Assembly (NCBI GenBank): GCA_035294305.1
Contig: DATGLD010000048.1
Location: 310,001 to 374,000 of the forward strand
DNA: 64,000 nucleotides
Source of the DNA: DASRBN01 sp035294305
Lineage (GTDB): Bacteria; Chloroflexota; Ktedonobacteria; Ktedonobacterales; Ktedonobacteraceae
Direction: 5' to 3'
The notes under the pieces are model-generated. The model had not been told where the DNA came from. It made no database searches and saw nothing but the letters and a program-made list of their open reading frames with translations. Below are positions 33,634-42,224 of this stretch, in pieces; within the stretch, counting starts at the first letter, position 1; every line of letters starts with the position of its first letter. The position numbers and the translations under genes were made by a program.

Positions 33634-34716
33634 ATGGCTAACAAATGGAACACAGTCATGAAGCGCACTTTTTGGACACAACTTTTAAGGCTGTCCCCAA
33701 AGGAAACTCACCAGGTGGCAGCAAAAATTGACCTGTTGCTGCAAGACCCACTGCCGAATGGTAATAACAAGTTGCAGATTAGACGCAAATATAATGGTGA
33801 AACGGTCTATCGCCTGCGGAGCGGCCATTTCCGCATCCGCTATACCCTCAAAAAGTCCTGTATTGGCCTGTTAGATGTCAAACGGCGTTCAGAACATAAC
33901 TATGATGAACAGATTGACGACGATGAAGATTTCGATGATGTTGAATTTGACGACGATCTCAGTGCCGATGCCGAAGAGCATGCTACGGCTCCTCAGCCGG
34001 ACTGGGAGCGCCTTCTTGCCCCGAAAGCGCCAGAGAAGAAGCTTTTGCCCGAACCGATTACTATGGAACTACTCACAAACCTGCGTGTCCCACGGGAGTA
34101 TTATGCCCGGCTCTTGCGAATTACAACGGAAGATGATCTGCTGGATTGCCCTGGCGTACCTGATGAAATCTTGCTCAAGATTGATGAATACATGTTTGGA
34201 CAGCCCCTTACGCAGATTGTTCAGCAGCCAGATTATGTACTCAACGCCCCTGATGATCTGATTCGCTTCAAAGAAGGCGAGCTATTAACATTTCTTTTAA
34301 AACTCTCACCGGAACAAGAAAAGCTTGCGACCTGGTCGACAACTGCTTCGGGCCCGACGCTGCTCAAGGGTGGACCGGGAACAGGGAAAAGCACACTAGC
34401 TCTTTATCGTATCCATTCTTTAATTGAACAACTGCGCCAGCAAACTCCAGTCAAGCCTCGCATCCTTTTTACCACCTATACGAATGCCCTGGTACGTTCA
34501 TCGGAGCAGCAATTGCAGCAGCTTCTTGGCAAACAGGCGGATTGTGTGGTCGTGAGTACGGCAGATAAAATCGCGACAGACATTTTAAGTGCCGCCGGAG
34601 TGCCATCAAGGACGCCATCTAAAGAGTATACACGCACTATACCTCCTGCCAGTGGTCCATCAAAATGGATTTCTACCACGGGGAATGTTTCAATACGGCG
34701 AAACTCATGGAGTTGA
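33634..34716 (+). pseudogene. truncated RelE-like/UvrD-type helicase fusion
   Basis: Residues about 8-85 (FWTQLLRLSPKETHQVAAKIDLLL, KLQIRRKYNGETVYRLRSGHFRIRYTL) resemble a RelE/ParE-type toxin fold. An acidic linker (DDDEDFDDVEFDDDLSAD), a helical segment and the start of a superfamily I helicase follow, with LSPEQEKLATW (Q motif), the P-loop LKGGPGTGKST and ILFTTYTNALVRS. The frame ends about 75 residues after the P-loop, at the left end of repeat R1 copy 3, so helicase motifs II-VI are absent. A full-length form would need several hundred more residues. The start at 33634 has a good site (GAGGGGG). Confidence 0.7.
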
Positions 34717-34832
34717 ATAAAACAATGTGGTAATGGACGCGAGGGCCGATCAATCGGCGCTGGGCGCGATGAATCGGCCCCTCTGGCTGCGCAGTGGAGC
34801 AGATTTATTAGATGGCTTTGTCAAAGTGAATT
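34707..34832 (+). repeat. dispersed palindromic repeat R1, copy 3
   Basis: The left end (ATGGAGTTGAATAAAACAAT) contains the last codons and TGA of the truncated helicase gene. The core has GGGCCGATCAATCGGCGCTG and GATGAATCGGCCCCT. The right end (GGCTTTGTCAAAGTGAATTA) pairs loosely with the left ends of copies 5 and 7. The space to 34950 is otherwise empty. Confidence 0.65.
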
Positions 34833-34950
34833 ATCTGGTTCATACATTTCCTAGTGGATGCAGACCCTATGTACGTACCTGCGGGCTCATCTTCCTCCTG
34901 GTGGTAAACTGATGTCACCTGATTGTTCTGGAAGAAGAGAGAAGTACATC

Positions 34951-35337
34951 ATGATTGAACTTTCTGACGAACTTCAGCAATTGCTGCAGAAACGGGTCGT
35001 GTGCTTTTTTGCCACTAGTATGCCTGATGGTTCGCCTCAGATGACGCAGACCTGGGTGGATACCGATGAGGCGTATATTCTGATCAATTCAGTCGATGGT
35101 CATCAAAAGGTGCGCAATGTGCGACGCGACCCACGTGTGATGCTAAGTATTATTGACCCGGAGCATTGGGAACATGCTATAAGTATTCGCGGTCGTGTCG
35201 TCGAAATCACGACTGAAGGGGCTGATCTCCACTTTAGGAAACTTATCCGGCGCTACATGGGCGGCCAGGAGTATCTATACGGGCGGCCGGGTCAGGTGCG
35301 TGTATTGTTGAAGATTGCACCGGAGAGGATAAGGTAA
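34951..35337 (+). CDS. PPOX-class (probably F420-type) oxidoreductase, 128 aa
   Basis: A split-barrel protein: ELQQLLQKRVVCFFATSMPDGSPQMTQTWVDTDEAYILIN, GHQKVRNVRRDPRVMLSI, then IRGRVVEITTEGADLHF and RRYMG. The order and length match PPOX-class F420-dependent oxidoreductases; the cofactor is inferred, not shown. The ATG at 34951 is the first credible start. The upstream in-frame ATG candidates lie in repeat-derived or non-coding DNA. The ribosome site is modest (AGAGAG). Confidence 0.82.
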   Translation: MIELSDELQQLLQKRVVCFFATSMPDGSPQMTQTWVDTDEAYILINSVDGHQKVRNVRRDPRVMLSIIDPEHWEHAISIRGRVVEITTEGADLHFRKLIRRYMGGQEYLYGRPGQVRVLLKIAPERIR

Positions 35338-35445
35338 GGAAGGTGAGGCCCCTGGTGGTGACCGGCGGACAGGCGCACCTTAGACATAATTATAGAGTTT
35401 GATGAAAGGCGAAATAATTGGCGAAATAAGTAGTGAATCCCGGCA

Positions 35446-35472
35446 AGGACAGGGACCAGCCGCTGTCCCTAC
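35446..35472. repeat. short palindromic repeat R2, copy 3
   Basis: AGGACAGGGACCAGCCGCTG followed by TCCCTAC. It lies 38 bp from the stop of the phospholipase D-like gene. 35338-35509 is otherwise empty. Confidence 0.6.
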
Positions 35473-35509
35473 TGGATGGAGGGGAACCGGGGTCTTTCAT
35501 AGATATGGC

Positions 35510-36598
35510 TCAGGAGGAGGAAGGAGGTTGAGATGCGGCCCAATCTGTCGCAAAGGTGTTGCTTAAGGTAGTAATGGCGGTAGGGTATTGCTGGGCGGTG
35601 AGAATTACGCCGAATTCGCGGTTGTGTTTGAGGGAACCGGCGCTGAGGTTCTGGGAGCCGATGTAGGCGGTGCGGCCGTCGATGAGCATCATTTTGGCGT
35701 GCATGTAGAGTGTGGGATCGTGTACGCGCACCTGCAGGGCTTTTAGAAGCGCGGGCGAGAGGTTGCCAGCGGTATCCTGGGGCACAATGAGCTGCAACGG
35801 GACACGCGACGCGAGGTTGAGCAGGGTCTGTTCAATGTCTGAGGGGCCGGTCTCCTGGCTTGAATCGCTGACCTCTTCGCATTCGATTTGCAGGGTGTGC
35901 TGGGTGCTCTGGATGAGGCTGAGCAGGACGTTGTGCGCGTTGTAGGGGCTGACGATCAGGTTGGTTGGGAGCAGTTGTCCAGCGGTTGCCGGCTGTTGCT
36001 GCGAGTTCCAATTTTGCCCCGACCAGTCGACGGTGAAGATGGTTTTGAGGGTCTGGACGTCGTGGGGGTCCTGATCCAGGACGATATAGTCACGGTCGCC
36101 GTGAAATGTGCCCCAGTTGACGATATTACCGGTTCCTGACTTGCTGAGGTTTGAGGACATGACGTAGGCAACATCGTCGATTAAGGCTAACTTGGCGTGG
36201 TTGTAAAAATGCGTTTGTGGAGACCATTTCAAGGGTAGGAAAGCCGAGGACGGGCTGGGGCGAACCTGGACGTTGGGGGTGCCGAAAGTTGCGAGCGGAT
36301 TGGTGAGAGCTGGGGAGGGAGGTAGACCATATGGCTGTGGCTCCAGGATCACTCTGACGTCGATATCTACCTGTCCAGCGAGCGGTTGTGCGGCGTGACG
36401 CTGAGAAGCGGCGGCAAGGGCGGAGATGATTTCGGGGTCGGTGAGCATATACATCTCGAGCCAGACGTACTGCTGGGCCTGGTTGATGACGTTGGCGATA
36501 ACGTTTGGGTACTGGGCGTCGGGTACTACATATACCTGCAATAAAGGGGGTACAGAAGAGGTTTGTGCGGCGGGGTTGGGTGAAGCGGATGAAGACAT
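35510..36598 (-). CDS. phospholipase D-like protein with two HKD motifs
   Basis: A 362-residue protein with duplicated PLD domains: FYNHAKLALIDDVAYVMSSNLS and LYMHAKMMLIDGRTAYIGSQNLSAGSLKHNREFG. Each has the HxK(x)4D core and the following Ser/Asn, so a two-HKD active site can form. Family members are phospholipases, cardiolipin synthases or nucleases. No signal peptide or membrane segment is visible, so a cytosolic nuclease or phosphodiesterase is as likely as a lipase. The ATG at 36598 follows AAGGAGGCCCAC. It is divergent from the AhpD-like gene. Confidence 0.85.
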   Translation of the reverse strand: MSSSASPNPAAQTSSVPPLLQVYVVPDAQYPNVIANVINQAQQYVWLEMYMLTDPEIISALAAASQRHAAQPLAGQVDIDVRVILEPQPYGLPPSPALTNPLATFGTPNVQVRPSPSSAFLPLKWSPQTHFYNHAKLALIDDVAYVMSSNLSKSGTGNIVNWGTFHGDRDYIVLDQDPHDVQTLKTIFTVDWSGQNWNSQQQPATAGQLLPTNLIVSPYNAHNVLLSLIQSTQHTLQIECEEVSDSSQETGPSDIEQTLLNLASRVPLQLIVPQDTAGNLSPALLKALQVRVHDPTLYMHAKMMLIDGRTAYIGSQNLSAGSLKHNREFGVILTAQQYPTAITTLSNTFATDWAASQPPSSS

Positions 36599-36763
36599 GT
36601 GGGCCTCCTTGCTTTGAGTGGCTAATGGACGAAACATTACGGTTGTGTTTCTGGTTCAGTATAGCACTTCGGTGCTGGAAAGGCCAGGATTCTGATTCGC
36701 CTATTATGATATGCTTATGTGTATAAAACCGTGTTAAAACCACGACGGAAGGGGCTTTTTGCA

Positions 36764-37231
36764 ATGGAAGAACGTCTGAACTATGCTAAAGTGGCGCCAC
36801 AGGGATACAGGGCTATGGCTGGACTTCAGCATTATGTTGATAATTGTGGTCTGGAACCGCTGCTGCTAGAACTGGTCAAGATGCGCGCCTCACAGATCAA
36901 TGGGTGCGCGTACTGCATCGATATGCATAGTAAGGATGCGCGTGCGCTAGGTGAAAGCGAACAGCGGCTCTATGAGTTGAATGCATGGCGCGAGACGCCG
37001 TTTTATAGCGAACGCGAGCGAGCTGCGCTGCTCTGGACTGAGGAAATTACGCTGATCAGCCAGGGCCACGCGTCCGATGCTGTTTATGATGAGGTGCGCA
37101 AGCACTTCAGTGAGGAGGAACTGGTGAATCTGACGCTGGCGATTGTGGCGATCAATAGTTGGAATCGTCTTGCGATTGGTTTCCGCTCGCAGCCGGGAAG
37201 CTACCGGTCTTCCAAGAAGCCGCTTGAGTAA
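36764..37231 (+). CDS. AhpD-like carboxymuconolactone decarboxylase family protein
   Basis: A 155-residue protein with ASQINGCAYCIDMHSKDARALG: Cys48, Cys51 and His55 form the CxxC(x)3H redox site of alkylhydroperoxidase D-type proteins. PFYSERERAALLWTEEITLI and LAIVAINSWNRLAIGF complete the family pattern. It probably reduces peroxides with an unknown electron donor. The ATG at 36764 follows GGAAGGGG; the frame back to 36719 is not needed. Confidence 0.88.
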   Translation: MEERLNYAKVAPQGYRAMAGLQHYVDNCGLEPLLLELVKMRASQINGCAYCIDMHSKDARALGESEQRLYELNAWRETPFYSERERAALLWTEEITLISQGHASDAVYDEVRKHFSEEELVNLTLAIVAINSWNRLAIGFRSQPGSYRSSKKPLE

Positions 37232-37457
37232 AGGGGATTTCGAACTGGGTTGGTTTCCAGCGCGCTACAGCTCATCTACGTGGCAGATCGGGGACGGTTC
37301 GTTTCAACCTGCGCGTTATTGAGCTTTTCAGGCGCGAGGGCGATACATGGAAGCTGAAGCCAGGCAGCGACAAATAACGGTATGCCCTTGATGATTTGAT
37401 GAGTGCAGAGTGATAATGGAGTATAATTGTCCCATAACAGAGGGAAAGGATCGAGTT

Positions 37458-38024
37458 ATGGCTGCACGCATTGATCAGAATTCGCATATAGGCATGACAC
37501 GCTCTGACAGGCGACCGCTCTGGCTGTCTATTCTGGCTTGTTTTTCGCTGCTGCTGGGAATCATTACTGCTATTCCCCAGTTCTATTATGTGCTTTTCGC
37601 GCTTCATAAGGTGACTATCGGGCCTGATAGCAATTTTTTGGGGCAGATCTGGTATGACTACATTTTGAACGGGGATAACAGCTACTATAAGGTGGACCCT
37701 GGGATACTGGCCGGGGCTGTTGAGGATGCGTTTTTGCTAGGGCCATTCTATTTTGTGACGGGATTGGGACTGTGGATGAGACGAGCGTGGGTGATTCCGG
37801 TAGGGTTGATGACGGGAGCGATGATTTTCTATGCGATTGTGGGCTTCTTCCTGGGCGATATCTTTGCCGGTCTGCCCAGTGTTACTAATGACATCTCCTA
37901 TTGGGCCTCTAATTTGCCATACTTGATTTATCCGTTGTGGCTGATACCAGTGTTGCTTTTGCGGCGCTCGCTTTTTGCGCGCACAAAGCTGGACGTGCCT
38001 GTTATCTCCGCTTCTGAACAGTGA
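37458..38024 (+). CDS. four-helix integral membrane protein of unknown function
   Basis: A 188-residue protein with about four hydrophobic segments (LWLSILACFSLLLGIITAIP, FLLGPFYFVTGLGLWM, VIPVGLMTGAMIFYAIVGFFLG, LPYLIYPLWLIPVLLL). The loop between the first two contains several charged and aromatic residues (YDYILNGDNSYYKVD). The pattern recalls EXPERA-type emopamil-binding-like proteins, but I do not assign it. The ATG at 37458 follows AAAGGATCGAG. It stands alone. The 38025-38421 interval after it shows no gene or clear signal. Confidence 0.7.
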   Translation: MAARIDQNSHIGMTRSDRRPLWLSILACFSLLLGIITAIPQFYYVLFALHKVTIGPDSNFLGQIWYDYILNGDNSYYKVDPGILAGAVEDAFLLGPFYFVTGLGLWMRRAWVIPVGLMTGAMIFYAIVGFFLGDIFAGLPSVTNDISYWASNLPYLIYPLWLIPVLLLRRSLFARTKLDVPVISASEQ

Positions 38025-38421
38025 TAGTAACGGCAATCTTCAAGTTTTTCAATCCTTTTTTACGGAATCGTCGCCGGATTATGATATTAATAAGCTGAGA
38101 GGATTATACAGCTGTTACTCGTAGGATGAGCATTTTCACCGAACCCTGGCTTTTTCTCAAATCAGGTTTCGACGAGTTTTCACGCTACTGCGTAATAGAG
38201 ATAAAGACTTTCTATAATGAATTGGCCTGATGGTTGCCGGCATCCTGGTGACGGTTTTTGGTGTGCCTGAGACGCCCTTTCAACCGCAGCCAAAATCAGT
38301 GACCGATTATCGCTGCAATATGCGTCCTTTTCGTGCATGAGAACCGTAAGCTTGAGAAGGATGATCAAGATCAAGGCGCGGATGGACAGCAGAGCGATGC
38401 TGAAAAAATTTGAGGCTGAAC

Positions 38422-39822
38422 ATGTCTGAACGTTTGACATCGTCAATACAGAAACACGGTACACCTGGTAACCATGAGGTGGAGGGTGATGAGCATGAAC
38501 CTGTGAAGGTTGCGCGACTTTCACATAAGAGACAACTGCTACTGAATATATTATGGTTTCCCCTCAATACCGAAATCTCGGCACTGCTGCCGATTGTCCT
38601 TCCGACGCAAATCCTGCTATTTTTCCCCTCAAATCAGGTAGGAAGCGCTGAGCAGGCAACGGTGCTAAGCTGGCTGGTGATGGCGGCCTCGCTGATATCG
38701 CTGCTGATGCCACCGCTGATTGGAACATTCTCTGATCGTACGAGCGGCGGCCTGGGGCGGCGGCGACCTTACCTGATCGCCGGCGGACTGCTGGTGATTG
38801 CGAGTACGCCTCTGCTGGTCAATGGGAGTACCCTGGCTTACTTTCTGGCCGGGCTGGCACTACTGCATATAGGAATGAACATCATAAACCCTGCCTACCA
38901 GAGCCTTGTACCGGACCAGGTGCCGGAGGAACAGCGGGGCACGGCTTCGGGCTACGTAGGAGGATTGTCTATCCTGGGCAGCGTAGCGAGTCTGGGCCTG
39001 GCTGCCTACCTGCTCGGCGGAGTGAACCAGCAGGGGTTTAACGCTTCTCTGGTGCGCCAGAATGCCGGTATCTACTATATGGTAACGGCGACGCTGATGA
39101 CGATCGGTATTCTGATTACGGTGCTAAGTGTACGCGAAATTCCCTACCGGCGTACATCGCCCATGAAGAGGGAAACAACATTGCTTGGATTATGCTGGCG
39201 CCTTGTACACCACTGGATAGAGCCATGGGGCAAGTATAATTTCACGGTGGTCTTTCTGACGCGCACAGCAATTATGCTGGGGATTACGCTGTTTATGACC
39301 TACGTGGAGTACTACTTTGCGCGAGTGCAAAACGTGGGGAACTTTGTAGCAACGACGGCGCTGATTGCGGTGCTGGCGCTGGGAGGGGGAGTTGTGAGCG
39401 GCATTCTGTCCGGTGTGCTTTCGGATCGCATGAAGCGACGCGCACCGGTGGTGTGTATCGCAACGCTATTCATGGCAGCAACGGCTTGCATCTTTGTGGT
39501 GGCTTCGGGCAACCTTGGTATCTGGCTGTGGCCAATAGGCATACTGTTTGGGTTGGGTTACGGGGCCTTTTCCAGCGTGGATTGGGCGCTGACGATTGAC
39601 GCTTTGCCATCGCTGAAAGAGGCGGGCAAACACCTGGGCCTGTGGAACGCCTCGACCACAATACCGGCCATCATGGCTCCACTGCTGGGCAGCGCGATGA
39701 TCAACATTGCCGGTGGTCAGGGCAATTTACAATTTGGATATCGCCTGATATTTGTCTGCGCGACGTTTTTCCTGGTTGTGGCGGCAGTAGGTATCCTGTT
39801 TGTGCGCGAGCGGCGCAAGTAA
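38422..39822 (+). CDS. major facilitator superfamily transporter
   Basis: A 466-residue transporter with about 12 hydrophobic segments. The loop after the second helix reads GTFSDRTSGGLGRRRPY, the MFS signature, and the matching loop of the second half reads GVLSDRMKRRAPV. The type resembles sugar:cation or SLC45-like (GPH) carriers. The substrate is unknown and no pathway gene is adjacent. The ATG at 38422 is chosen over the TTG at 38410, but the ribosome site is weak for both. Confidence 0.88.
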   Translation: MSERLTSSIQKHGTPGNHEVEGDEHEPVKVARLSHKRQLLLNILWFPLNTEISALLPIVLPTQILLFFPSNQVGSAEQATVLSWLVMAASLISLLMPPLIGTFSDRTSGGLGRRRPYLIAGGLLVIASTPLLVNGSTLAYFLAGLALLHIGMNIINPAYQSLVPDQVPEEQRGTASGYVGGLSILGSVASLGLAAYLLGGVNQQGFNASLVRQNAGIYYMVTATLMTIGILITVLSVREIPYRRTSPMKRETTLLGLCWRLVHHWIEPWGKYNFTVVFLTRTAIMLGITLFMTYVEYYFARVQNVGNFVATTALIAVLALGGGVVSGILSGVLSDRMKRRAPVVCIATLFMAATACIFVVASGNLGIWLWPIGILFGLGYGAFSSVDWALTIDALPSLKEAGKHLGLWNASTTIPAIMAPLLGSAMINIAGGQGNLQFGYRLIFVCATFFLVVAAVGILFVRERRK

Positions 39823-39886
39823 TCCTGGGGCTTAGCGAGCAGGGGGGAGGCGACCACAGGGGCCGCCTTTGCGGTTTGACGGAATA

Positions 39887-40306
39887 TCAGGCGTTGCGGC
39901 GATCCAGCGCGATTACCGGAATCTTGCGTGTTGTTTTCTTCTGGTATTCGCTGAATTGGGGATACATCTCTGCCCATTGAGCATAGATGCGGTCGCGCTC
40001 CTCGCCTGTGATAGGAGTGGCGGTAGCATCATAGGTCTCGCCGTCGACTTCGACGGTGACTTCGGGATGAACGAGCAGGTTGCGATACCAGTCGGGGTTG
40101 GTTGGCGCGCCGCCTTTGGAGGCGAAGACAAACAGGCGGTCGCCGTTGCGCATATACATTACCGGTCTGGTACGGGGCTGGCCGCTCTTTGCGCCGGTGG
40201 TTGTGAGCAAAAGCAATGGTCTACCTTCCCATATACCGCCAACCTTCCCTTTCCTGGCGCGGAATTCCTCGATTACCTGACGGTTCCAGTCATTTCTGTC
40301 ACGCAT
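39887..40306 (-). CDS. DDN-like nitroreductase/deazaflavin (F420)-dependent protein
   Basis: A 139-residue protein with the family hallmarks: NRQVIEEFRARKGKVGGIWEGRPLLLLTTTGAKSGQPRTRPVMY, VFASKGGAPTNPDWYRNLLVHPEVTVEVDG and MYPQFSEYQKKTTRKIPVIAL. In mycobacteria such proteins reduce substrates with F420H2. Here the cofactor is inferred from the family. The ATG at 40306 follows GAGGAGTACAAT. It is convergent with the MFS gene. Confidence 0.9.
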   Translation of the reverse strand: MRDRNDWNRQVIEEFRARKGKVGGIWEGRPLLLLTTTGAKSGQPRTRPVMYMRNGDRLFVFASKGGAPTNPDWYRNLLVHPEVTVEVDGETYDATATPITGEERDRIYAQWAEMYPQFSEYQKKTTRKIPVIALDRRNA

Positions 40307-40753
40307 ATTGTACTCCTCTAGAACATGTAATAAAAATTGATGCCGACCAGGTCGACATCGTTGTTTTGTGCGAGGCTGGTTGTATTGACGCTTCATGTTA
40401 GCATATAGGTTTGAGTGGCGTCAAACTTTGAGTGGACGGCCCCATCCTGGATGCGATAAATCTGGCTTCTAGCACCCCAATAGGTAGAGCAAGCGACGCC
40501 CAACCTGGTAATAATATAACCTGAGCATGAATGTGAGCACACCAACTGAACAGGTTGGAACCTGGCTCGATAAACTTCCCAGCGAGAAGAAAACGACGAA
40601 TGAGGTCTTTGCAAGAAGCCGAGAACCCGGCCATTGCGGGCCTTCTCACCCAGGCCTGGGCTGATGGTTTGAAGCGGGTCGAACAACTCCACCAGCGGAG
40701 GACTTAATACTCGCTCGACTGGCCAGCAAACTATTTTCCCATTTGCGGTAGTA

Positions 40754-40817
40754 CGACCCTCAAGAGCATTGAGTTGAGGCGAGTGGGCTGGCCTCAACTC
40801 AATGCTCTTGGGGGTCG
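40754..40817. repeat. long inverted repeat, 27-bp arms with one mismatch
   Basis: Arms 40754-40780 and 40791-40817 (core CAAGAGCATTGAGTTGAGGC and its complement) with a 10-nt loop. It ends 5 bp after the stop of the minus-strand membrane gene and may terminate it. The interval 40407-40750 shows scattered short frames on both strands but nothing I can name; a decayed mobile-element gene is possible. Confidence 0.6.
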
Positions 40818-40821
40818 GCGG

Positions 40822-41487
40822 CTAATTGACGGGTGCGACTTCTGGGGTTCGTCGATGAGATGTTTTCGCCAGTTGTTTTGCCATGCTGCGGTTGGCGGAG
40901 ATCAGGGCACGTGCGAAGAGCCAGAGTGCAACTACGGTGACACCGGCCAGGGAGACCCACATGATCCAGAGGGCAGCGGTCGTGTTGCTGTTGCTGGTGA
41001 AGACCTGGCCGAAACCCGCGAGATAGGGCTGGCTGGTGGCTTCAACGGCGAAGACCTGCGGTCCATAATAGAGGGTCGCGCCCAGTACCAGGAAGGTGGT
41101 GGCGAGCCGGTAGGCGTTAACATCATCATCGACGCGCCGCGAGAGCTTGACACCGAGAGCCAGCAGTAATAGCAGGGCGGCTAATGAGCCGGTGATGGGC
41201 AGCGCGGCATTGACAACGATATTGGGCAGGAAGAAGATCCAGCTCATGGCGAAGGTGATTAATAAGATAGCATCACGTATTAGCAGGTAGGACATCCACC
41301 AGACATCGGCGCCTAAGCGCAGGCCGCAGCGACGCAGCGTGCGCAGGACGTAGGGCCGGCCAAGGTGTAAGATCAGGGCCAGGGTCCACATGGCGGGCAG
41401 AAAGGCGACTACGGTACTGATGAGCCATTGGGCGCCGCCTGTGATGAGGGCCTGGGTGATGGCATTGGCAACATCATCGGGTTTCAT
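40822..41487 (-). CDS. membrane protein, second of a paralogous pair
   Basis: A 221-residue protein with about five membrane segments. It shares with its neighbour a conserved block: LHLGRPYVLRTLRRCGLRLGAD, then W, a YLLIRDAILLI-type helix, MSWIFFLPNIVV and LPITGSLAALLLL. No heme-ligand histidine pair or transporter signature is seen and I know no family for it. The ATG at 41487 follows AAAAGGAGCAAATCA. It is last in the unit with the iron-sulfur flavoprotein and the first paralog, and may be a membrane anchor or electron-transfer partner. Confidence 0.7.
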   Translation of the reverse strand: MKPDDVANAITQALITGGAQWLISTVVAFLPAMWTLALILHLGRPYVLRTLRRCGLRLGADVWWMSYLLIRDAILLITFAMSWIFFLPNIVVNAALPITGSLAALLLLLALGVKLSRRVDDDVNAYRLATTFLVLGATLYYGPQVFAVEATSQPYLAGFGQVFTSNSNTTAALWIMWVSLAGVTVVALWLFARALISANRSMAKQLAKTSHRRTPEVAPVN

Positions 41488-41546
41488 TGATTTGCTCCTT
41501 TTCTTTCTTTGTCTTTTATCATGACTCCCAACAAGCACCTGGAGTC

Positions 41547-42197
41547 TTACTGGCCGGCAACACTGTCTTGCGAGGCTTCGAAGACTTCAGCACGGCCTCC
41601 AGTGAGGAGGGTATAGCCGGCAGCGACTGCGCCCATGATGGCCAGCAAGACAATCGAGACGTAGCCAATGCCCACAGCCCAGTTAGGATTGGAGCTGGTG
41701 ACCAGGAAATTGCTGATATTAGCCAGTTGACCGGCGGCGATGGCATTGGCCTGCACACCGAGCAGGTAGGGCACGAAGTAGAAGATGGCTCCCAGACCGA
41801 GCAGGCCGGTGACAAGCTGGAAGTCGCGCAGGTTGTGGTCGGGGTCGCCCATCAGTTTGACCAGCAAGACGCCGAAGAGGCAGCAGGCGGCCAGGCCACC
41901 TGTGAGCGGCAGCTGGTCGGTGACGACTACGTCAGGGAAGAAGAACATGAAACTCATGACCAGGCCTGAGACGATCAGGAAGTCGCGCAGGCCGATATAG
42001 ATGAGCCAGAGCAGATCAGCGCCCAGGCGCAGGGTAAAACGATCAATCATATCGAGGATATAGGGACGGCCTAAGTGCAATCCCAGGATGGCTAACCATA
42101 TGATGGGTAGCACGGCGGCAAGCGTTCCCTCCAGGAACTGTTCGCCGCCGGCATTGATACCTTGAACGATAGCATTGGTCAGGTCTTGTACTGACAC
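41547..42197 (-). CDS. membrane protein, first of a paralogous pair
   Basis: A 216-residue protein with about five membrane segments, homologous along its length to the following gene (LHLGRPYILDMIDRFTLRLGAD, YIGLRDFLIVSGLVMSFMFFFPDVVV, LPLTGGLAACCLF, then NFLVTSSNPNWAVGIGYVS). The start is taken as the GTG at 42197, 8 nt after AAGGAGG; the ATG at 42221 precedes that site. It begins 27 bp after the stop of the iron-sulfur flavoprotein gene. Function unknown. Confidence 0.7.
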   Translation of the reverse strand: MSVQDLTNAIVQGINAGGEQFLEGTLAAVLPIIWLAILGLHLGRPYILDMIDRFTLRLGADLLWLIYIGLRDFLIVSGLVMSFMFFFPDVVVTDQLPLTGGLAACCLFGVLLVKLMGDPDHNLRDFQLVTGLLGLGAIFYFVPYLLGVQANAIAAGQLANISNFLVTSSNPNWAVGIGYVSIVLLAIMGAVAAGYTLLTGGRAEVFEASQDSVAGQ

Positions 42198-42224
42198 AGC
42201 AGCACCTCCTTCGTGATGCAAGGG

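Noticed and set aside
40393..40797. 134-codon minus-strand frame between the DDN-like and membrane genes
   Set aside because: It begins inside the long inverted repeat, has no recognisable domain, and neither strand gives a consistent protein.
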